A DNA stretch of 64,000 nt from NCBI GenBank assembly GCA_030847615.1, contig JAUMIR010000001.1:291612187-291676186 (forward strand), in the 5' to 3' direction. Below, in pieces: positions 56,528-64,000 of this stretch. The notes below the pieces were generated by a model. It saw only the letters and a program-made list of their open reading frames with translations, did no database searches and was not told where the DNA came from. The first letter of the stretch is position 1. The number at the start of each line of letters is the position of its first letter. The translations under genes and the position numbers were made by a program. This DNA is from Gambelia wislizenii (lineage: Eukaryota > Chordata > Lepidosauria > Squamata > Crotaphytidae).

Positions 56528-57708
56528 TGATTACTAAAAAGTCAACATGGAATTTCTCAAAAACAAGTTGTGCCAGACTAATCATATCTCTTTTTTTGAT
56601 AGAGTTACAAACTTGATAGATGAAGGGAACGCAGTGGATGTAGTGTATCTTGATTTCAGTAAGGCTTTTGACAAGGTTGCCCATGATATTCTTGCAAAAA
56701 AGTTAGTAACTGGTGGGCTAGACAGTGCAACTGTTAGGTGGATTTGTAATTGGTTGACTGACCAAACCCAAAGCGTAGTCACCAATGGCTCTTCTTTATC
56801 CTGGAGAGAAGTGACCAGTGGGGTGCCACAGGGTCCTGTCCTGGGCCCAGTGCTATTCAAGATCTTTATCAATGACTTGGATGAGGAAATAGATGGTGTG
56901 CTTATCAAGTTTGCAGATGACACCAAATTAGGAGGGGTAGCTAATACCCCATAGGACAGGATCAGAATCCAAAATGACCTCAACAGATTACAAAGCTGGG
57001 CCAATATTAACAAAATGAATTTCAACAGAGAGAAATGTAGTATGCTACACTTGGGCAGTAAAAAATGAAATGTGCAGATACAGGATGGGTGACACATGGC
57101 TTGAGGGCAGTACATGTGAAAGGGATCTAGGGGTCTTAGTGGACCACAAGCTGACCATGAGTCAGCAGTGTGATGCAGCAGCTAAAAAAGCCAATGCAAT
57201 TCTAGTATGCATTAATAGGAGTATAGTGTCTAGATCAAGGGAAATAATAGTGCCACTGTATTCTGCTTTAGTCAGACCTCACCTGGAATACTGTGTCCAG
57301 TTCTGGGCACCACAATTCAGGAAGGATATTGAGAAGCTGAAACATGTCCAGAGGAAGGTGACCAGGATGGTGGGTGTCCTGGAAACCATGCCCTATGAGG
57401 AGCAGCTTAGGGAGCTGGGCATGTTTAGTCTGGAGAAGAGAAGGTTGAGAGGTGACATGATAACCATGTTTAAATATTTGAAGGGATATCATACTGAGGA
57501 TGGAGCAGGCTTGTTTTCTGCTGCTCCAGAGACTAGGGCAAGGAGCAATGGATGCAAACTACAGGAAAAGAGATTCCACCTAAACATTAAAAACTTCCTG
57601 ACAGAAAGAGCTGTTCGGAAGTGGAATACACTGCCTCATAGTGTGGTGGAGTCTCCTTTGGAGGTTTTTAAACAGAGGCTGGATGGCCATCTATCTGGAA
57701 TGCTTTGA
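56528..57708 (+). pseudogene. CR1 ORF2, reverse transcriptase to C-terminus, broken
   Basis: 56547-56954 keeps the core: [18 protein letters not shown] (catalytic Asp block), [20 protein letters not shown] and [13 protein letters not shown] (FADD). A stop at 56952 and a shift follow. 57070-57708 resumes with [36 protein letters not shown] and [20 protein letters not shown] to the natural C-terminus. The active-site residues are intact, but the frame is broken and the 5' part is split away by the L1. Confidence 0.9.
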
Positions 57709-57911
57709 TTGTGTATTCCTGCATGGCAGGGGGTTGGACTGGATGGCCCTTGAAGTCTCTTCCAACTATGATTCTATGATTTTGAAGGACATAAGAAAGC
57801 ATAGTAGAAAACAGCCTTGTAGCACCTTTAAGACTAGCAGATTTATTTTAGTATGCGTTTTTGTGGCTTACAGTTCACTTTCAGAAATTCATGACATACA
57901 GTCATCAAGCT

Positions 57912-58405
57912 GTCCAGTTCTGGCCACTACAATTCAGGAAGGATATTGAGAAGCTGGAACATGTCCAGAGGAGGACGACCAAAATGGTGGGAAGTCTGGA
58001 AGGCATGCCCTATGAAGAGCGGCTTAAGGAACTGGGCATGTTTAGTCTGGAGAAGCGAAGGTTGAGAGGTGACATGATAGCCATGTTTAAATATTTGAAG
58101 GGAGGTCATACTGAGGAAGGAGCAAGCTTGTTTTCTGCTGCTCCAGAGACTAGGACACGGAGCAATGGACTCAAACTACAGGAAAAGAGATTCCACCTAA
58201 ACATTAGGAAGAACTTCCTGACAGTAAGAGTTGTTCGGAAGTGGAATATACTGCCTCATAGTGTAGTGGAGTCTCCTTCTTTGGGGGTTTTTAAACAGAG
58301 GCTAGATGGCTATCTGTCGGGAATGCTTTGATTGTGTATTCCTGCATGGCAGGGGTTGGACTGGATTGCCCTTGAGGCCTCTTCCAACTCTATGATTCTG
58401 TGATT
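57912..58405 (+). mobile_element. Second CR1 3' end fragment
   Basis: Starts mid-codon at TCCAGTTCTGGCC, encodes [31 protein letters not shown] and [20 protein letters not shown], and ends with the CR1 terminus and ATTCTGTG tail. It is nearly the inverse copy of 7622-8155, and closer to it than to the CR1 at 57070-57708. It lies between two pieces of a Penelope-like remnant. Confidence 0.88.
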
Positions 58406-58873
58406 CTAAGCTTCAGATACATTTATAAATACTCACCAGCAACAGGTCTAACATCATGGATGTAAAACATGCATGTACAAATGCAAATACCAATTTTGTC
58501 TTTACATCTCTTCTGACAACACCATTACAGTATCTAATAATGTTGTATGCTATATATTTGGCCTGGCCAGAGTTTCATTCACTTGCTCATTTTGTAATGG
58601 GATATGTACCATTCTCTGCCAACAGTGTCCCTGTACATTCTGTATAGGGCAAACAAGATATTCTCTGTATAAAAGAATAAGTGAACACAAATTTTGTATC
58701 ATAAATGACAACACACAAAAATAATTATCAGAATATTTCAGTCTCCCAGAATACTCTCTCACTAATTTCAAGTGGACAGAGGAATTCTAAGGGAAGATTT
58801 AAATGGGAAACAGCTGAATGGGGATGCATTCTAAATTCCAGTCTGTCACCAGGGGTTTGATTCACAGTCTGTC

Positions 58874-58916
58874 ATATGTGGTTTGCTAAGAAATCATTTC
58901 TTAGCAAACCACATAT
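58874..58916. repeat. Perfect hairpin, 21-bp arms, 1-base spacer
   Basis: ATATGTGGTTTGCTAAGAAA T (58874-58894), C at 58895, then the exact complement to 58916. No mismatch in 21 pairs. Confidence 0.97.
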
Positions 58917-59193
58917 ATTAAGAGGCTGGTTTTCACAAGGAGTTTTATGTATTGTCAGTTTTTTTTTTAAAAAATACAAAAACAGCACTCATGGCTACAG
59001 AACTAACAAACATTTTCTTGAAACCAGAACTCATTGTTTTACCACTTCAGAGGTAATAAAGTACCTAGCAGAGATATGTGTAGTTAACAGAGGCTTATCA
59101 TGCATTATTTGCATTAATTATTGCTATGATGCTTGAATACAGTTGTAATTTTACACATCCAGTTTTCCTGATCCCACCCTCCCAACAATATAC

Positions 59194-59219
59194 GTGTGTG
59201 TGTGTGTGTGTGTGTGTGT
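59194..59219. repeat. (GT)n microsatellite
   Basis: Thirteen GT units. Confidence 0.95.
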
Positions 59220-59269
59220 ACGTAAGGCTTGAAATTTTACTCTGTACCTCTAAAATAGATTGTAATCCA

Positions 59270-59785
59270 CAGAAACTTCTGGGGGAAGAGCCAAGGGAGG
59301 GGATTATCAAAAAGCAACCCAGCAAATGCCTCCCTGCTTGAGGTGGACAGATGTGGGCTCTAGGGCCTTTTTGGCACCCTTGGCTTCTTCTTTCCTTCCA
59401 CCCCCCCCCCCAAGCTAGGTGGGCTGGCTTCTGTGCGCCTCAAGCCAGGAGGAATTTGCTGGGTTGCTTTTCGATGATCCACTCCTTCAATACCTCCCCC
59501 CAAGCATGGGCTCCATGGAGGTTACTGAGAAACCATCCAGAGCGATCATCCCAGATCTGGCCACTGGAGGGGGGGTCAATTGAACGGATAATCGAAAAGC
59601 AACCTAGCAAACTTCTGCTGGCATGAGGCACGCAGAGGTGGGCCTTTTTGGCAGCCTGTTTCAACCTTCCTTCTCCCCTGAGCTGGGTATGCTGGCCTTG
59701 ACCAGCATTGACCCGTGAACATGTTGACCCAGGTTTTTAAGATTATTTTTCTGACTAAAATGTATAGTCGAATATATACAATATG
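59270..59785 (-). mobile_element. DNA element with three copies of a 45-bp internal motif
   Basis: The motif with AAAAGCAACC(C/T)AGCAAA, then CTGCTTG or CTGGCATGAGG, lies at about 59300-59342 (+), 59440-59480 (-) and 59588-59632 (+). The right end in complement (ATATATTCGACTATACATTT and GACCCAGG-like) matches the ATATACTNGTGTATAAG family at 45495. No coding capacity. The left end is not certain. Confidence 0.55.
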
Positions 59786-59999
59786 TATTTTTCATTGTTA
59801 TAATGAGTTTTTTTGGAACTTACAATTTGATTTAGATTTTACAGTTCAAAGAAATTTCTGAGCCCAGGAGTTTGTTCTGAGTACCAGAACTACATGGCGC
59901 TCATGACCTTCTACCCTGAAATTTACTAATGGCTAACACCAGTTCTCTTCTTTTCATCAGTATAAATTGGTAGCATAATATTACTGCTATTGTTAAGTA

Positions 60000-60120
60000 C
60001 AGTAGGACCCCTGTATCCACTGATTCATTATCCACTGACTCAGTTTTCTGCAGTTTGATGACATGCAATAGTGAATAATAAAGGAGTCAAATACAGTGCA
60101 CTGTAAAATGGAGAAAAATA
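60000..60120 (+). mobile_element. Tigger-type MITE, left half
   Basis: CAGTAGGACCCCTGTATCC after TA, then TTATCCACTGACTCAGTTTT, as at 28677. The right end is missing. Confidence 0.65.
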
Positions 60121-60467
60121 TGAAAATCCTTACATTACTGTGTTTAAAGTGAGCACGCTGTACTGAAGGACTCGAATTGCTGCTGCAAATCTGGAAACCA
60201 TGCTGTAAGCTCCACCCAGCCCTTTCCTGTTCACGCGATACAGGGATGTTCAGGATGTGCGGAAGCCTGGCAGGTGGGATAAGATGAACTTGGCAGAGCT
60301 GGGGGGGGGTATAGTCTGAGAAGGTGTCTTTGTTCCTGTTTGAGTGAAGTTTGAGAGTGTGGGATATGAAGGCTTGGGCAGAGGCTGCGATTGGGAGGGC
60401 TGTGATTTTCTCCTGTGTTGCAGGAGAAGAAAAAGTATGCTTGCTAATCTTCCATTTGTGTGAGTCA
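60121..60467. other. No gene seen
   Basis: Nothing identifiable; possibly part of a DIRS flank. Confidence 0.3.
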
Positions 60468-60772
60468 CAAAGACCACAGAGGAGGACAGGTTGCCTACTT
60501 GTAACAGTAGTTCTTCGAGTGGTCATCTGTGAACTCACACACTCTCACCCGTCCTCCCCTTGTCATGTCCTGCCTTTCCTTAGATTTTTGGCTGCTGCCT
60601 TGGGGACCAGGGAGCTGAGGGTTTAGGTGGGAAGTATGCTAGTATGGTGCATGGGGAGTGGGTGGGATTACCACCAAAAAGCTTATGTAACAGTTCTAGA
60701 AGGTATACTCCCATTTGTGTTAGCTCACAGATGACCACTCAAAGAACCACAGTTACAGGTAGGCAACCTGTC
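60468..60772 (+). repeat. DIRS terminal piece, second family
   Basis: ACAGGTTGCCTACTTGTAAC at 60486 and its imperfect complement GTTACAGGTAGGCAACCTGT ending at 60771 bound the piece. CTTCGAGTGGTCATCTGTGA and CCGTCCTCCCCTTGTCATG match 20135-20472. Only the internal complementary region and right terminus are present. Confidence 0.75.
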
Positions 60773-61322
60773 TGTTCCAGTGGATGTTCACAAGTGCGCT
60801 CTAGAGTCACCAATGTATCTTGTCCTGTAATTAAGTTAGGATTCTATTGGAGTTGTAGTGTACGTATTATAGTCTGATTTTAATCATTATAATTGTTTTT
60901 CTTATTAGCTTTATTGTTGTTGTTTTTTAATTGTTGTAATTAGTCATGGCTTTGCCCTCATACTGTTTGCAGTTCACAAGTATTATAATAAGTGAAAAAA
61001 TAAATACCCTAAAATGTAATGTGTTTAAACAAGTTGTGTCATAGAAACTAAGGAGGGCCTCAGCTTTGCACGTTTAAGGCCCCAGTATTTCCATTCCAAA
61101 AGTTCTGTGGTGGAAGGGCTGGGGAAGATCTATGTTCGGAGACAGTAGAGAGCTGTTGTCTATCATTGTAGAGAGTAGACTGTAGATAAGCCAATGATCT
61201 GCCTCAAACAGTGCCATCATATTGTTAATAAACCAAACATGAACTACTGCTCATGTTGCATTCTAGTGCAACCTGTAAACAAACATTCTCAGTAATGCAA
61301 ATCCTAGAATATCGAAGTACCT
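60773..61322. other. No gene or clear repeat seen
   Basis: Nothing identifiable. Confidence 0.3.
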
Positions 61323-61324
61323 TT

Positions 61325-61480
61325 GCATTTGTGTGTGTGCCTTCAAGTCGCCTGTTGACTTACGGTGACCCCATGAGTTTCATTGGGTTTTTTTTACACA
61401 AGAAATAATCATAGGTGGTTTTGCCAGTTCCTTCTTCTGAAATATAGCCTACAGCACCTGGTATTCGTTGGTGATACTTG
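61325..61480 (-). mobile_element. Bov-B-tailed SINE remnant
   Basis: GTGTGCCTTCAAGTCGCCTG, TTGACTTACGGTGACCCCAT and GGTGGTTTTGCCAGTTCCTT in order are the complement of a SINE tail related to, but not identical with, the Sauria-type copies. The head is degraded. Confidence 0.55.
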
Positions 61481-62385
61481 GCTGCTAATCTTAATGGTTT
61501 TTATTTGTCTGCTCCTTCTTCCAAGTATGCTTCATACAGATGCTATTCCTGCCATGCCAGACAATATCCTTTTATAACTCTGGCCTTCAGCACACCCACA
61601 ATCCATCTATTTGAAGATCCAAATTCATTATTATTGTTTAAGATAAGCGATTTCTCACTTTACCCCCTCTTCCCCTGCCTCTCTGAAAGATCTCAAGTTG
61701 TGATGTGGCATGTGGTCATATGTGTGGTTATTGTGGAATCCGCTTGAGGTAGAGACTGATTGACTCTGTGTTTCAGAAGGACTGGATCTGGGTCCCCCCC
61801 CCCACCTTTCTATTGGCATGTAAAAACAAATGTGCCTGTTGTCTTCTCAATATATTTACTTGCTTATGGACAATGGACACATTTATTTTCTTCCAGAATT
61901 AGTTACAGAATGTTAGTGGATAGATAACAGGATATATAATCTCATGCAAACTACTTTTGTTAGCCCTTTCCATTGCAACTCAGCTCTTCTACAACCACTC
62001 TTTTCTGAAAGCTGCATTAGTGAATTCTGTATTTTGTAATGCATTCAGGCAAGATTACCTCTGGGGACTGAGCTTTCCAACTGGGTTTCTTCCTTGCTAT
62101 TGTCATGACTGCTCCTTGGTTGAGTGCCTCTACTATGTTCAGTTTGCAGCATGCCCAGTAGGAGAGGCAAAGATATTCAGTGCTCAGAGGTCAGTAGGGA
62201 GCAAAAGCAAGGAGTAAAGGCTTTATCACATAGGCTGGTAAAGTGCTATTTCCATGGGATAATGGCATCTTTGGCCATCACTTACCATGTGATGCCATGT
62301 CTGTCCTGTAGCTGCTTTGCATGCCATCCATTCCTGGAGCACCCCTTTTCATTGACAGGTAAAACCTGTCAGTGCCTTCTAATCA
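61481..62385. other. No gene or clear repeat seen
   Basis: Nothing identifiable. Confidence 0.3.
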
Positions 62386-62390
62386 CATTG

Positions 62391-63014
62391 TGTCAGGATC
62401 TGGGGCATGGGTGGCAGGGTCTTGGAGCGGAGACGCCAGGGCGGGCAGGGAGACGGAGAACCAGAACCCAAGGGTTGGAGGTAAGGCAGGTTCAGAAGGC
62501 AGGGGCCAGGTCAGGAGCACAGAAGACAGAGTCCAAAATCCAGGTAGGATCAAAGACAAACCAAAGTCCAAAAGGTCAAACACATATCAGGAGTCCAGAG
62601 GAGCAAAGGCAAAAGCAGATCCAGGAAGGGAGTGCCAGGTCAGGTACGCAAGAGTCCAAATACAAGCCAAGCCCAAACACATACCAGGTATCCAGGAGCC
62701 AGAGGCAGTCCAAGAGGCAAGCAAAGGTCCAAACATGAGTCAAGGCAAGGAATCAAGGCCCAAAAGCAAGGAGCAGCTACAGACAACTCAGCAAACCATG
62801 TTGTTGTGGCAAAGGTTGAGGCGAGAATGCTGCTCTTAAATAGCAGTTCCCCTGGCTGCTTCAGGTGTGCCACGTGAGTGCAACCAGCTATGTCTGACAG
62901 CTTGGTCCTGGTTTCTTCAAGACTTTCCACAACCAGGGCATAGTCCTGCACAGAGAGGCAGAGCTGGCTTTAACAGCCAGGGGCCAGTCTTATAGGGAGA
63001 GGCAGATCCTGACA
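62391..63014. mobile_element. Solo LTR with 5-bp target duplication
   Basis: 624 bp beginning TGTCAGGATCTG and ending CAGATCCTGACA, a TG...CA element whose ends are 12-bp inverted repeats. CATTG is duplicated on both sides (62386-62390 and 63015-63019), the spacing made by an LTR integrase. No coding domain. On the minus strand a TATA-like GCTATTTAAGAGC lies near 62843, suggesting minus-strand orientation. Long TIR-like ends are also compatible with a DNA transposon, but TG...CA with a 5-bp duplication favours an LTR retroelement. A partial copy is at 24019-24355. Confidence 0.75.
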
Positions 63015-63019
63015 CATTG

Positions 63020-63674
63020 CTTTTCCACTATGGATTTCCATGTGATAAGTGCCTCCCGCTGCAGTTCCACTTCTGAGGCAGTCACATGGTGTCAGTGGGT
63101 GTGATTCTGCTCTTCTCCGCCTCTCTCCTCCTTCACTATTCCTGAACAAGCTGTTTTCCTCTTATTTTCTATTTCCTTTCTTTTCTTTTTTAATTTTAGT
63201 ATTGCCTTAATTTCACAATTGTGGTAAATAAAATAAAATAAAATAAAAAAATGCAAAAGGGACACATGCACAGGGGTCAGAAGGTGATGTTATGGCGGTG
63301 GTGCAGAAAACAGATTGCATGACCATGATTGCCAAAGCAGTGCCAAAGTGCTCTTGTGGCAGAAGTGTGATAATAAAGGATGCCAAAACGGCATGCTTCC
63401 ATTCTTAAACTAGTGCAATTGCGGCTGTACAGCATGCTGATGTCCTAAAAGAAGGGACAAAGACAAAGCTTGGAAACATAATTTTTTTATACAATAGTGT
63501 TTATCTTCCCGATGTCAGCATATAGTCCAAAAATAATGTTCCATGTGCTGGAGAGTGTTCCACTGTTAGCAGCAGGCCTTCTACTGAGGTGGGTTCACAG
63601 CAAGTGTCTGGCTGTCCCAAATCTTAGCCCCAGCCTTGGCTATACAGTATACTTTTCTTAAATTCCAAAGAAAA
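63020..63674. other. No gene seen; (AAATA)n near 63225-63250
   Basis: Apart from the short A-rich microsatellite, nothing identifiable. Confidence 0.35.
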
Positions 63675-63676
63675 TA

Positions 63677-64000
63677 CAGTCGTCCCTTCACATTCATGGG
63701 GGATAGGTTCCCCAGACCCCTGTGAATGTGAAAAATCCGCAAATAATGACTGCCCTCCCCCGCCAAAGCGACCATGGGGCCTCCGGAGGCCCCATAGTCG
63801 CTTTCCCCCGCCTCCCTTCCAAGGCCTTCACAGGGCCTCCGGAGACCCTCCCGAGGCCCCATGGATGCCTCCCCAGCCCTCCCCCTCCCTCCCAAGGCCT
63901 TCACGGGGCCTTCAAAGGCTCTGTGGAGGTCTTCCCAGTGCTCCCCGGTGCTCCCCCTCCCACCCAGGGCCTTCACGGGGCTTTCGAAGGCTCCGTGGAG
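63677..64000 (+). mobile_element. Tigger-type element start with GC-rich interior, cut by window edge
   Basis: CAGTCGTCCCTTCACATTCA after TA at 63675-63676, then GGTTCCCCAGACCCCTGTGA and AATCCGCAAATAATGACTG. The interior becomes very GC-rich at about 63760 and turns into a tandem repeat. The right terminus lies beyond the window. Confidence 0.6.
63822..64000 (+). repeat. 72-bp GC-rich tandem repeat
   Basis: Units start at about 63822, 63894 and 63966 with A(A/G)GGCCTTCAC(A/G)GGGC, each followed by a CCC-rich stretch. The period is 72, a multiple of three, so the minus strand stays open through it, which creates a spurious frame. The array continues past the window end. Confidence 0.85.

Larger units (their letters stand above)
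45700..57780 (+). mobile_element. CR1 LINE split by an L1 insertion
   Basis: The left part (45700-45886) encodes the start of the reverse transcriptase (KRANVV.IFKKGRGE, NYCPVSLTSILGKILEQII, KHLERN in one frame with small slips). The right part (56528-57780) continues directly with [13 protein letters not shown] and runs to the CR1 3' terminus with its GGTTGGACTGGATGGCCC and ATTCTATG tail. Removing 45887-56527 restores a continuous CR1 fragment of about 1.44 kb. Confidence 0.9.
57800..59100 (+). mobile_element. Penelope-like element remnant around the CR1 fragment
   Basis: The left piece (about 57810-57911: AGCCTTGTAGCACCTTTAAG, ACTAGCAGATTTATTTTAGT, TTTGTGGCTTACAGTTCAC) and the right piece (58410-59100) appear to be one element interrupted by CR1. 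At 58614-58690 the plus strand reads CQQCPCTFCIGQTRYSLYKR then ISEHKF, which fits the GIY-YIG endonuclease of Penelope-like elements. The reverse transcriptase is not recognisable. Confidence 0.55.

Noticed and set aside
62124..62839. 204- and 155-codon plus-strand open frames
   Set aside because: They run across the LTR boundary and consist of its low-complexity CAG/AAG-rich sequence.

Overview
This window looks like intergenic or intronic DNA from a vertebrate nuclear genome, most likely a squamate reptile. That reading rests on the repeats: tRNA-headed SINEs with a Bov-B-like 3' end (Sauria-SINE type), CR1, L2, L1 and another LINE, DIRS retrotransposons with a tyrosine recombinase, a Penelope-like remnant, Tigger-type TA-flanked elements and several hAT-like elements. 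I found no host protein-coding exon, tRNA, rRNA or CRISPR array. The only complete open reading frames that look functional belong to one DIRS retrotransposon.

Layout. 1-1600 is GC-rich with a CpG cluster, a perfect CRE and a YY1-like site, and may lie at the 5' end of an unseen gene. 1.6-14.7 kb is AT-rich and mostly unique, with scattered SINE, CR1 and Tigger copies and a repeat-free block at 11.8-12.7 kb that may be a conserved non-coding element. 14.7-23.2 kb holds a LINE 3' end with a 35-bp target duplication, a palindrome-ended transposon, a SINE containing a hAT-like element containing a Tigger element, a DIRS fragment, and a 1.4-kb LINE with a 14-bp duplication. 23.8-26.4 kb is one hAT-like element filled with a structure bounded by inverted repeats, which holds an LTR piece, a minisatellite and an L2 fragment. 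29.6-32.6 kb is a long decayed L2 on the minus strand. 34.1-35.0 kb is a foldback element. 40-45 kb has SINEs split by an LTR-like and a hAT-like insertion.

The core of the window is 45.7-57.8 kb. A CR1 copy is split by an L1 (12-bp target duplication, poly-A tail), and that L1 is split by a 5.3-kb DIRS element. The DIRS element has open gag, reverse transcriptase/RNase H and tyrosine recombinase frames, 136-bp inverted ends, and an internal complementary region that matches both termini. It looks young. After it come a second CR1 fragment inside a Penelope-like remnant with a perfect 21-bp-arm hairpin, ends of another DIRS family, a solo LTR with a 5-bp duplication, and a GC-rich 72-bp tandem repeat running off the right edge.

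The coding units act only as parts of their own elements. The layered insertions give a relative order of events: CR1, then L1, then DIRS. I could not run alignments, so family names are by recognition, and boundaries without target duplications are good to about 10-30 bases.
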